Positions 49,510-59,968 of a stretch of DNA of 64,000 bases are shown here, in pieces (positions within the stretch are counted from its first letter, which is position 1; each line of letters starts with the position of its first letter). Under the pieces are notes generated by a model, which was given only the letters and a program-made list of their open reading frames with translations, had not been told where the DNA came from and made no database searches. Position numbers and translations under genes: made by a program. This stretch comes from Gnetum montanum (lineage: Eukaryota > Streptophyta > Gnetopsida > Gnetales > Gnetaceae), in assembly GCA_015680685.1 (NCBI GenBank), contig MNCI01035006.1, forward strand, positions 237,318 through 301,317, given 5' to 3'.

Positions 49510-52088
49510 TCCTTAAGCCTGCATGATATATTAGATAAAGGAAATGTACATAGTGTGCATAGCAAACATTTTATTAATAAAGTTATCAAGTTTCCATGGT
49601 GCTACATCAAATAGATCTTTTAAGATTTTAGTTGTAATTTTTCATTTGTGGCAATAAATCTTTAAAATAGGACATTACAGAAATATGTGATGCTCATCTT
49701 CAATCACTCCGTGATTGCATAAATGGAAGGCTCTCTCTTCTCATGGAATCTTGATCCATCTATCTTTTTGAATTCTAAAATAGTGAGAGCCTAATCTTTC
49801 CTAACTAATTTAATATCATAAATTAAGGGATATAGGGGCACATAGATCAGCTTCTTTCTTATTGATTCCACTCTAATGTTAGTCAGGTATAATTATTTTT
49901 TACTTGCTGGATTATCCCATATGTACAAAAGTGTCTTATCTCTAATACTCTTATGTAGTTATTTTGTATCACAATGAAGAATCTCCTCCACAATGTTCCA
50001 TTTCCTTGACCAGATCATTCCATCATAGAACCACCCTTTTTGCTATGTACCCAATAAAACTTTCTTTGAAAATTTAGTCATTGTGTAACAAGAGAAACTA
50101 TGACATATGAAAAAAATTGAGAAAGGGATTCTATCTCTAAGGGCATATTTGCTTCTAGAAGTAGCAAATCATATTATACCTATATTTTTTAACTCAAAAC
50201 TTTTCCAACAAAAAATGCTAGTAAGCCTCTTCTATTTTCTTCCAATATTTACTAAAAAGCCTAAAGTCCCACATAACATTCCTGTATAAAAAAGTTGATT
50301 ACTAAATAGAACAAAAAACATTGTCTTCTAATTTCTCAAGCAAATAAATTCTTTCTTACATTTTTTTAAGCTTAAATAAGGCTCTCAAGTTACCTATAAT
50401 CTTCTCTTTGGTGCAAATCCCTCAATTGTAATTATGAGAAAGATCCAACCCATGGTATCTATAATTTGGAGCCATATCTATTTGATTTTTAGTAATAGTG
50501 AAGGAATAATCATGATTTCTAGTACCACACATCATAATTTTGGTTTTTTCACATTAACTTTCATTTCAAATTTTTGGAAAAAATAAGTTAGAATAATAAT
50601 CATTTATTGCAAATGCTCTTTATACTTAGACATAATAGCTACATCATCTGTATACAAAAAGATGCTTATAGGATTATCATTAATTTTAATAGAGTATTTA
50701 CCTACAATCTTAAGCATCCAATCCTCTAGTTCATTAATAAAAATGCCAAAAAGTATAGAGGAAAGAGGGAAACCTTGTTTTACCCCAATATTACTATGTA
50801 GCAAAATATTTTCATGTGAGTCATAATTTATGATTTGTATATACACATCTTGGTAAAGACATTGAATAGCATATAACAAGAATGGAGGAGTGTCAATGTC
50901 TTATAATTACTTCCACAGTTTACTCTAAATAAATAAATCATATGCTTTAAGGAAACCCATAAAGAAAATAAAAGTTCTGTTATTTTACCCTTTCATATAG
51001 TCAATAAGATATTTCACTGTAATGAGGTAATCAACAATAAAATGGTGATATCTAAACCTAGGTTGTGACGTTGCTTGTAATTATTTTTCTATATATCTAC
51101 TAACCTTCATCTCAAGAATATTTTTCAAAACTTTGACAAAAATATTAATAATTACAATTAACTCATAATTATTTAAATTAGATCAATCTCATTTTTTTTG
51201 AAGAGAAAATGCCTTTATTACTACACCATTCTTTATCTGAATCACTAGGAAAAGCATGGTTTAGGTTTTTTCATACTACCTTCCATACTAATAGTCCTCC
51301 CCAAGCTAGCATTTCTCCATATAGTCATGTTGCATCTACTACTTTACTTGAGGTTAGTTTTTTAATGCCCTACATAGTATCTTCAAAGGATATAAATAAA
51401 TTACCACTATTCTTCTAATCTCCTAGCAACTCTTCATTGCCCTAAAACATTTGTTGATAAAACTATTGTATGTCAAACAAGGGAAATTTTTTGTCTATCT
51501 TTTTTCTATTATGAAGCAACTTCTAGAAATTTTTTGGATCTTTCTTGATCATGTAGAGAATAGAGGTTTGTCTCTCTTTATTCAACAATCTTTTTTTGTT
51601 GCAAATCAAATTTTTATTAAAAACTAGTAGCAACTAAAAGTTTTTATGCTTTTAAATTATGTCTAGTTTCCATACATTTAGGATCAAACCAACACTAGGA
51701 CTATGTTGTTTCTTTTCTAGAAACATGTTGTGTTTTTGCCACTAAAATTTTTGTAAGCTTTACATCAGGATTCCATCATTTTTGGATTTTCTCTAGGAAC
51801 TCTAGCTTAACTATGTCTATAATCCTACAAGATCTTAACTTTCTTTGTTTTCTAACATGTTGTAGATATATCAAAAGGCTAAAATAAAGAATTCAATGAT
51901 TAGATTCAATCACCTCATCACAAACCTTAAAATGTTTAATAGACATCAGAATCTATTTTAGTGAGTAAACTATGATGCTTATGATAGGATTGAATGGGAT
52001 TTTATTATTGTATATATTAATAAGTTGAAATTCAGTGATTACTTTATTTGTCTCACTTACACCCTACTTATTCATGTTAATGCTCAAC
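49510..52088 (-). pseudogene. LINE open frame 2 remnant, minus strand
   Basis: From right to left on the minus strand are: a likely end of the endonuclease domain (VCDEVIESNH near 51925); a linker (KERQTSILYMIKKDPKNF near 51540); RT blocks FLKAYD near 50950, GVKQGFPLSSILFGIFINEL near 50770 and the catalytic LYTDDVAI near 50650 (Thr where Ala is usual); then IEDEHHIFL near 49705 with the C-terminal Cys/His segment (HLCNH...C). The open piece is 50604-50879. The 5' part is cut by element C at 52089. No poly-A tail was identified at the 3' end. Confidence 0.82.
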
Positions 52089-52588
52089 TGATGAGTGGTG
52101 GAGTAATCCAACACCCAACCATATAAGTCACAAGTGTTCATGCATGACTAGATCGTAATCCATGGATGAGGCAATGTGATTATGCTAGTAATTAATTTAA
52201 GTCCATAACAATTGTCTTCCCATGTGAGCTAGTGAAATCTATGGATATAGTTTAACTCATAGTGAGGTGTATGATAACTGATGTTGACTAACCATCTAGC
52301 TCCTAGCATACATGATGAATATAAAGGTGAATTCTAAACAAAGTAAACTGAATAACGAATCTATTCTAGCCTAGTGCAATGAGTATCCATTCCTATACTT
52401 CCATACACAACTTGGGCTGCGTGTAACTACCACGAGGATACGAAGTATACTGCTACTAGGCATACCAAGTGATAGCACTATTGGGTTACCAAGCAATTAC
52501 ACTAAGTGCTCAATATTAGTCATACTCATTCCACCTAGTATGAACATGTAAAAGTAAAGTGCTTTAGAAAAGTAAATCATTAAGCTAG
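52089..52588 (-). repeat. 3' LTR of element C, part 1
   Basis: Starts TGATGAGTGGTGGAGTAATC, matching the A LTR start, inside the LINE. It continues at 59394 after element B; the two parts together make about 864 bp, close to the 830-847 bp of the A LTRs. Confidence 0.85.
52584..52588. repeat. Target duplication of B, left copy (GCTAG)
   Basis: GCTAG directly before TGATGAG at 52589 equals GCTAG at 59389-59393 directly after ...CTCATCA. A perfect 5-bp duplication is typical for integrase-mediated LTR-element insertion. Confidence 0.9.
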
Positions 52589-53317
52589 TGATGAGTTGCG
52601 AGGTACCCCTACACTCAACCATATGAAATGAGTGTAGCACACGCGATCCGGTCGAACTCCACAGACTAAATGCCTAAACGCCCCATGGAACACTTGGGGT
52701 TAATCATTCGTTGTCTTCCTAGACTTACTTGTTGTTGTCACAGTCTATGGTTAAGTAAGTCCAAGGTATATGATTTTTTTGGTCTTTTATGGTTTTATGT
52801 CTTCTATGCTAAGGGCGAAGGGTTGAGAAAGCTAACTAACCCTAAATAAGGACTAAGTCTAAATTAACTAGCGTCAGCATCCATTCCCACTTACCGTACA
52901 CACCCTGAACTATGCAACTGTGGCAACCAAACGCTAATTGTTACTGGGATCACCACACGTAACGCACGTGCTCGAAGTGGTCATACTGAGGCACTTAACT
53001 AGCCTAAACGTGATGATCAGCTAATTCCTTGACTAGCCGTACACATCCGTAGATGCTCGTAATTAAGTCGTACTCATCCCACATTCTAGGAGACAAGGGT
53101 AAGAGAGACTAATCGCGATGAGTAGCCGATTCCTTGATTAGCNGTTTTCCTACTTCTAGCCTAGGATGAGAAATGAGGGTAGTGCCGCCTCTTATTTATA
53201 GATTTGGCGGCGGACTGTGATATCGCATACGCGATATCGTAGGGGATGACAGGATATCGCAACGGCTGCGATATCGTGTACATGATATCGTGGTGCATGT
53301 GATATCGCGTCTCATCA
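52589..53317 (-). repeat. 3' LTR of B (internal piece missing at a single N)
   Basis: Spans TGATGAGTTGCGAGG to gcgtctcatca. A single N at 53143 joins sequence that in the other LTR (59165-59260) is separated by about 100 bases or more, including 'caagtacaaagttgctcg', so part of the LTR has probably been lost in assembly here. GATATCGC repeats lie at 53218-53310 and the minus-strand TATA at about 53191-53201. Confidence 0.85.
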
Positions 53318-53336
53318 TACCCCCATGACTGAATGA
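53318..53336 (-). promoter_or_regulatory. Polypurine tract 1 of B
   Basis: tacccccatgactgaatgaa directly inside the 3' LTR; on the minus strand AGTCATGGGGGTA abuts the LTR. The clearest of the family's PPTs. Confidence 0.8.
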
Positions 53337-55240
53337 AAACTTGTCCTCGAGTTCCTTACAATAATATCAGGTAGGTATGGAATTATTGAGGGGAATGAAA
53401 CTAATGGGATGACATGTGAATGGATCATTATTACAAGACTTGACAAAACTGGTGTTCATGACAACAAGGGTGAACACCTTATTACAATGACATTAGGCCT
53501 TTGTTGGCAGCTGAGAAAGAGAGAGAGAAAGAAGTGTTGCTGCTGCCAATGCCAAGATTGCGCCTTCGTTGTCCATCCATAAGTGCGTCACCGATCTTGC
53601 TCCTTGCATAGCTGCTTCAACGCTACTCCATTCCAACTATTTGCTCCAGATCCAATCCGTTGTTGTATGTCTACCATCTACACACACAACATAATCATAT
53701 ATTAGTAAGGGTAAATGAATCATCATGTAATTAATACCTTGCTTCGGTGTAGATCCATTGGCTAGGTTGTGGTATGGCTGCTATGGATTTGGGAATATAT
53801 TAAGGATGACTACTAAAGGTGTAGGGGCTAGGAAGAAAATCAAAAATTTTCGGGGCTAGGAGAAAATCGAAAAAATCAGGCCCCATACCCCCATGACTAA
53901 TCGTGAACCTCCGATAGCATTAGAATGGAGAAGGAAAGGAAGGAAGAAAGATAGATAAAAAGGGACAACTATTGCATTGATGAAATGGATGTCAAGATGG
54001 AAATGAACAAAAATAAAATTAATTTCAAAATGTTAAGGGAAATAATTTAACTAAGGTTCCAAATAGGAATGCCAGTGGGTCCTTCCTAAAGCAGGCTCAT
54101 GCCCTTAATGCCCTAACAAACCCACATTCAAAGAGTCTATAGGCTCTAGAAATGTCATTTGGAACAAGAGTTAAAGTCTTAACCACAAGAATTTACCAAA
54201 AAGAAAACAATGTATCAACCAAAATATATACACTAATGATACAACCGGTAATGAGGTGAAGGATGGAGAGAAGAGAATGGAATGGAATCCCAAAAACAAG
54301 GTGGTGTACAGCCCCTTGTGTGTTTGATGATTAATGTTACTTGGCAAATCTCATTCCAACTCCATCCTCAATCTAACCACATCCAGTGACATTGCATCAA
54401 TGCATTCGGTTAAACCATCCACTTGGATAACAAGAATGCATCCTCCAAGAGTCACCACCATTCCGACGAAACAAAGGAGAAAATGGGAAGAGAGAAGGGC
54501 CTGAGTTAGAGGGAACACTTTGGTTCCATAACCAGTGCTTGTAGCCCAACTTTATTCATCTAAGGGGTGTGCTTTGAATTCTCACTTTTTTTTGTGTTTT
54601 GTGTTTTTATGCATGAGAACCATACCATGAAAAGACTTGATTATTTTTATTTTCTTAGCTTCTTATAGTTGGGTAACATCGGAACGGCAAGAAAACTCAA
54701 GAAGAAACATTCAAGCACCCAAGAGAATGACCAACATAAAAGCATCAAATTCCTTTGAAGTCACACCCTTTTCAATCCTTGAGTCCTTCCTTAGTTTGAG
54801 AAATCCCCAGTCACCGATTCATTTAAGTTCTTATTAGAAGGGAACTGTACATTTCCAAGCCGAGAGAAACCATAGAAATTGGTGGATGGATGGGTGAAGT
54901 GATCTCATTGCCTGCCATATCAAAAGAAACATACCTTAGTATCAACATTGTGACTGAAAGGTAAAAACCAAACATTAGCAATCAATATGAAAACAGTTCA
55001 TACCATCATGAAGAATGCTTATTATGGGACAAACTTACATAGTGGAACACACACACACACACAAAAATTGGAAAAAGTATAACGATGATGTAAAACAAAA
55101 ATGAGAAAAGTTAAAAAAGGTTGTAAAACAAAAATTAAAAAAGCTAAAGAAATTTGTAAAACAAAAATGTGTAAAACAAAAACGTGTAAAAAAATCAAAA
55201 AAGAACTGAGGGCCCCATATGATCAGCATAGGTGGCCATC
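53337..55240. other. Non-coding interior of B with purine motif 2
   Basis: Only about 570 bases separate PPT 1 from the second motif (catacccccatgactaatcg at 53881), where A and C have the ~2.8-kb extra frame, so that frame is deleted here. 'tgggtccttcctaaagcagg' at 54075 matches the conserved block of A and C. 55025-55205 is an A-rich repeat (aaaacaaaaatg units) at the place of the A-rich region of A. No gene is supported. Confidence 0.65.
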
Positions 55241-55260
55241 TCCCCCATGACTAAGTTGTA
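55241..55260 (-). promoter_or_regulatory. Purine motif 3 of B
   Basis: ctcccccatgactaagttgt repeats the PPT core for the third time in B, next to the A-rich repeats. It corresponds to 24121-24142 in A. Confidence 0.55.
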
Positions 55261-55439
55261 AGGGAGAGATCCAAAATAATGAACATCTGTTTGAATTTCG
55301 TAAAAGTGCCCAACTTCTCCCAATTGATGATCTTAGATTAAGGGATGGAAGTTGGCGACGCTCATATTCCAATGTATCTATGTCTTTGTTGTTGGCATGG
55401 GTTTCCTCAGTTCGTTCCATGCACATTTTTCTTCTCCTT

Positions 55440-55990
55440 CTAGCTGTCAACAACGGGGTGTCTACTACTTCTTGTGTGGTTGCTACTTCTTTGGTTCAAA
55501 GTTTTGTGGGCACACCTGTTACATGGAGGCATTTCCTCCATCTCATCACCTAATGAATCACTGTATGTGATGCATGGAACTTTCCTCTTCTCGATCTTTC
55601 CACAAATGTTTATCTTAGAGATTTCCAAGGAAAGATCGCAGATCCTAAGGCATGCGTCTACTGTACTAAGCCATGCCCTTCCCATTATAATTGGGAAGTC
55701 CCCTCCGTTGTTGTTAGATTCAATCACCAGGAAATTAGCTGGGTAAGACCAACCACACACAGTGGTAATGATGTCCTCCACCAATCCCAAGGGAATGGTG
55801 ATGGACTAGTCTGCCAACTCGAGTTGGATGTTGCTCTTCTTGAGTTGGGGCAGGTTCCAAGTGTGATACATCTCTCACGATATTAAGTTGACTCTAGAAA
55901 TTGAGTCAAGAAGAGCCCTATGTGGTTCATTTCTGGCAATCTGTAAATAGATTAAGGGACTCCCAGGATCAGTTAGTTTCCTGGGAAGGT
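55440..55990 (-). pseudogene. Retropepsin of element B
   Basis: The minus strand has ALLDSISRVNLIS near 55910, where the family has the catalytic D-(S/T)-G-A, so the glycine is replaced by Ile and the site looks inactive. Then come LPQLKKSNIQLELADQS, and in the open 116-codon piece 55440-55790 GLVEDIITTVCGWSYPANFL and FPIIMGRAWLSTVDAC. This is the plant gypsy protease fold order. A stop lies after VNLIS. The frame then ends near 55440 with no RT; the junction to motif 3 follows within 200 bases. Confidence 0.75.
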
Positions 55991-56234
55991 GGCCCACCTT
56001 GATCCAGTCAGTTACGGTATGCATTAATATAACCGTATGTGTTACGCTCTATTGGACTGAAGGGTGCTCCGAACTGTTAGATGGTGATGGAGAAGTGTAC
56101 ATGGCCTCAACTGCTTGTTGTTGCAAGAGTTTTTTTGGCCTTTTGGTTCTGAAGTAAGGTCTTATCTTTTTACAGTTGTCAAAACTAGCAGCAAGTTGGA
56201 TATTTACAGCTCTCGCAACGTGACGTTGCTGCGA

Positions 56235-58546
56235 TTAAGGAGGAAGTTCCCCTTGCATCGTTGGAGCAGGAGGCGTTATGGGAACTACTTGTGGTGGAAG
56301 AGGTGCGGATGGATTAGGAGGATGGTGTGGGTATGGAGTGTCTCCCGGAGGAGAAGGAGTCCTTCTGAAGTACTCCCGAACTTGGTAGTGACAGTTGGGG
56401 GTTGTGTGACTCATAAAGTCACTTGGAGAAATCGGCTGCTGCACATAATATCCATAAGGGTCAAGCTGCTGGTAAAGGTACTGTTGTGTTGGCGGTGGCA
56501 TTCCCTAGGACTGTGGGTGTTGCCATTACTGATGCTGTCTGATGGACTGTGGTGGAGTTCCACTTGGATAATACGTTAGTGATTGGGGAAACTGCCTTGG
56601 GTTACCTTGTGGATAAGGTAACCTTTGGGGTGTTTGCCGTTGGTTGAGTCTTGGATTAAGTGCATACACCCCAGACTCCTATAGATGTGAGATGATGGGG
56701 CAACATCCCTTAGGATGGTCATAGTACAGATCTCACATCCACCATCATTGTCAGTGTTAGAGTTCTCAGCCACATCAAAGTTAGTGATTTTTCCCTTACC
56801 CTTGTTATGTGCAGGGCCTAAATCTCTCCACTTTTTCTTATATTTGTCACTACTTTGTTCAACCCTAGATTCTTCTAAAATTTTTAAGACAGTTTCAATT
56901 TTAAAGTCTATGGAACTTCATACGTCATCTACCTTAGCCGCTATTTCTGTTGTGAGTTTTTGAAGCGGCAAGGTCTGTCTATTCACCAACTCTTCGAGTG
57001 GTGACTCATCCTCTTCATCACAAAATTTCACTCCCTTCCTTCAAAGAGAGGGATCATGGTTGTACTCTTCCACACTTTCCCTTTTGCATAGCTCACCCTC
57101 TTCTTTTGCTACTTACTCCAACAAGCTATGTACTTCATGGGCTCTAAGTTGTGAGAGTCTCCCTTGGGCATAAGTCCCAAGGGTTCTTATAGTTTCATTC
57201 CTTAGCCCATCCACGATGTGGCGAAGTTGATCCCGCTATGCGTACCCATGGCTTGGGCAACGATGTAACAATGTGTAATAGTGGGCCATGGTAGCATCCA
57301 AGGGTTCATGTGTACCTTGCTTCCAGCCTTGGATCTACTTACGCAAATTGGACACTCTAGAGTACGTTTGATACTTTTCATTGAAGAGTTCTAGCATCGT
57401 ACTCCACCTCCTAATGGTTTCCAATTCTAAAAACCAGTACCATCTCTCTGCATCTTTGGTGAGTGTCCTTGGGAACAACTTAAGTTTTTGCCACTCATTT
57501 TCTATATTCTACAAGGCACAGGCATCGTGGAATGCTTGTAAATGGTTTTGTGGATCAACACTGTATCCCCCTTCAAATCATGGGATGTTGTTCATATCTA
57601 ATCATTTGATCTGACTATCCTTTAAATGCCTTGTGGGAATCCTAACTGCCTCCGTAATGTCAAGCATACTTTGAGTTGCGAGTAGGGGCTTGTCATAATC
57701 GTCTCTTTCATGATGCTTGTGATGTCTGCGTTGTTCCCTACTCTCCCTACATCCTTGCCCTTGTCCTCTCTCTCGACTTTCCCATTGAGGTCTTTCATCT
57801 TTCTTACTTTTATCCTCACCTTTATGTTCATGGTGGCTACGCCCAGATGTGGAAGGAGAGGATGAGTGATGTGAAGAAGGGGAAGAAGAAGGGGAACCAT
57901 CGCCATGATGATGTTTCTTGTCTTCTCTTCGACTACTATGGCCTCGATTATGGTGACGATCTAAGTGCCTATCCTTAGCATAAGTGGTTGTTCCCTCTGT
58001 GAACAGTTGGTGTTCATGGGCATCAAAACCAGGGATATGTATAATTGATCGTAGGTTCTGATACCCAACCTCCTCACCATCGTTAGGAGGGGGAACATCT
58101 TTTGCTAAAGAACCCATGATAAGGGGTTCCTCATCTCCTATTTCGCTAAGGACGTGCAAGACCTTGCCCTTCAACAATGCATGTTGACTCTCCTTCCTTA
58201 AGTCCCTCATACGTTGGGCATCTGTGGGATAATAATCCCTCATGTCAAAGTCTTCACCAACGTATTCAGCAAATAATTCTTACATGACAATCTGTGCAAA
58301 GGCATGGAAAAGCATCCGAGGGACTAATTGATCTAGGGGTAACACAATGTTACCTTGCAAATCTCTCCACCACAGCTGTTCATCCTGATGGAGAATAAAA
58401 GTAAAATCTAGAATATACTCATCACGATGAGTATAAACTATCTTGAATTGTTTAGGACTTGGCTGTTTTTGGTTATGTTTTTTATCTTGCCGACTGTCTT
58501 GTGTGTGGTCCTTAGGTGGTGAGTTGCTCTTATGAGAAGAAGGCAT
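56235..58546 (-). pseudogene. gag of element B, largely readable
   Basis: Start at 58546 (MPSSHKSNSPPKDH), then FTFILHQDEQLWWRDLQGN. A TAA at about 58280 separates this from the 213-codon open piece 57602-58243, which holds a long His/Arg/Ser/Asp-rich linker. The capsid-like core at about 57050-57600 has NHLQAFHDACAL, AERWYWFLELETIRRW and LFNEKYQTYSRV, the retrotransposon gag pattern, then AHYYTLLHRCPSHGYA and LRHIVDGLRNETIRTLG. A Cys segment (DHPKGCC near 56715) and a Pro/Gln-rich tail at 56235-56501 follow. Compared with A, far fewer stops are present. The His-rich linker is unusual. Confidence 0.82.
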
Positions 58547-58660
58547 TTTTATCGGTGTGCTAATTTCACTGTTATATAATTTTTTTCTTCTGATTAACCC
58601 GAAGGTTCGTTAAGGCTCACAACTATGTGAGTGATATCCCTTATGTTCTATTCGGTGCAC

Positions 58661-59164
58661 NNNNNNNNNNNNNNNNNNNNNNNNNNNNNNNNNNNNNNNN
58701 NNNNNNNNNNNNNNNNNNNNNNNNNNNNNNNNNNNNNNNNNNNNNNNNNNNNNNNNNNNNNNNNNNNNNNNNNNNNNNNNNNNNNNNNNNNNNNNNNNNN
58801 NNNNNNNNNNNNNNNNNNNNNNNNNNNNNNNNNNNNNNNNNNNNNNNNNNNNNNNNNNNNNNNNNNNNNNNNNNNNNNNNNNNNNNNNNNNNNNNNNNNN
58901 NNNNNNNNNNNNNNNNNNNNNNNNNNNNNNNNNNNNNNNNNNNNNNNNNNNNNNNNNNNNNNNNNNNNNNNNNNNNNNNNNNNNNNNNNNNNNNNNNNNN
59001 NNNNNNNNNNNNNNNNNNNNNNNNNNNNNNNNNNNNNNNNNNNNNNNNNNNNNNNNNNNNNNNNNNNNNNNNNNNNNNNNNNNNNNNNNNNNNNNNNNNN
59101 NNNNNNNNNNNNNNNNNNNNNNNNNNNNNNNNNNNNNNNNNNNNNNNNNNNNNNNNNNNNNNNN
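58661..59164. other. Assembly gap (504 N) in B leader and 5' LTR
   Basis: 504 undetermined bases hide the PBS and the inner end of the 5' LTR. Frames reported across it are artefacts. Confidence 0.99.
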
Positions 59165-59388
59165 CAAGTACAAAGTTGCTCGAATAAAGATCTGTTCACT
59201 TGGGGACTCCTACTGCGGGCACATGGAAAATATTCTATCTCTGGAGTGATCAAACTACCAGAGTTTCCCTACTTCTAGCCTAGGATGAGAAATGAGGGGA
59301 GTGTTGCCTCTTATTTATAGATTTGGCGGTGGACCGTGATATCGCGTACGCGATATCGTAGGGGATGACATGATATCGCATCTCATCA
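59165..59388 (-). repeat. 5' LTR of B, outer part
   Basis: Matches 53144-53317 from 'cctacttctagcctaggatg' to the end. It includes a minus-strand TATA box at 59311-59320 and a perfect 20-bp palindrome at 59338-59357. U3 from the LTR end to the TATA is only about 68 bases. Confidence 0.85.
59311..59388 (-). promoter_or_regulatory. Short U3 promoter with GATATCGC palindromes
   Basis: On the minus strand the LTR starts at 59388 and the TATA box (CTATAAATAA) is at 59320-59311. Between them lie three GATATCGC/GCGATATC-type motifs, two of them forming gatatcgcgtacgcgatatc (59338-59357). The same motif type recurs in the other CpG-rich LTR ends (35-94 and 53218-53310). These are the only repeated elements upstream of the TATA, so they are candidate regulatory sites. 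Confidence 0.55.
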
Positions 59389-59393
59389 GCTAG
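59389..59393. repeat. Target duplication of B, right copy (GCTAG)
   Basis: Second copy of the 5-bp duplication; see 52584-52588. Confidence 0.9.
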
Positions 59394-59757
59394 TAAGTAG
59401 TAAGAAAATTATTCTAAGTGTAATAGTAAATCTAGGAGAATGTTGCAATTGTGGGAAATAGCTTTATCTTTATTTCTGGTGACACTTCTGTAGAAGTACA
59501 AAATTCTCAAATAAAGATGTCATTCACTAGTTCATACTACACTACGAGCATTCATACTTCTAATTAGTAAGTCCAAATTCATAGAAACAAACTAAAAGAG
59601 TTTCAATAAGGGTGGATGAAATTGTGTGTTGGACCATGCACCTAAGTGTCATATTTATAGGTAGGCATATGTCTCACGATATCAGATATCCCATGTCATA
59701 GCTTGTGCTCTAATATTAGATACATGATATCATAGCTAACAAAACTTCATCCTATCA
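59394..59757 (-). repeat. 3' LTR of element C, part 2
   Basis: Continues the C LTR after B, with ataaagatgtcattcac near 59512 matching the A LTR position, a minus-strand TATA region (CTATAAATAT) at 59651-59660 and the end ...cctatca at 59757. Confidence 0.85.
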
Positions 59758-59775
59758 TACCCCCACAACTAACTA
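59758..59775 (-). promoter_or_regulatory. Polypurine tract 1 of C
   Basis: tacccccacaactaactaaa abuts the LTR end; it matches A (18954) and B (53318). Confidence 0.72.
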
Positions 59776-59968
59776 AAAACTCATCCTTAAGTTAAAACAA
59801 AAATGAGGATAGAGTTCCTTACAAAATTAGGAGGTAGATTTACATGACTGATTAACTATATACATGACTCTTGAATGTCATAGTGGTGTTTACAGAAATT
59901 GACACAAGTCATGACATGAAAATTTTGAAACAAAAAAAAAACAAAAACTAGATGAAGCACAATGTAAC

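Larger units (their letters stand above)
52589..59388 (-). mobile_element. Athila-like element B: gag and protease only
   Basis: Bounded by TGATGAG...CTCATCA with a perfect GCTAG target duplication in the C LTR. Minus-strand order: 5' LTR (mostly a gap), gag, protease, then directly the third purine motif and non-coding module, then two purine motifs and the 3' LTR. RT, RNase H, integrase and the extra frame of A and C are absent, so it could only move with help from a relative. It is the least decayed copy: long gag pieces are open and LTR CpGs are kept. Confidence 0.87.

Noticed and set aside
56115-56579. 154-codon plus-strand frame rich in Arg and Trp
   Set aside because: It is antisense to the Pro/Gln-rich end of the B gag and shows no domain; a shadow of that gene.
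57676-57978. 100-codon plus-strand frame
   Set aside because: Antisense to the His-rich part of the B gag.
58610-59278. Four frames of about 190-215 codons
   Set aside because: They run through 504 undetermined bases; almost all residues are unknown.
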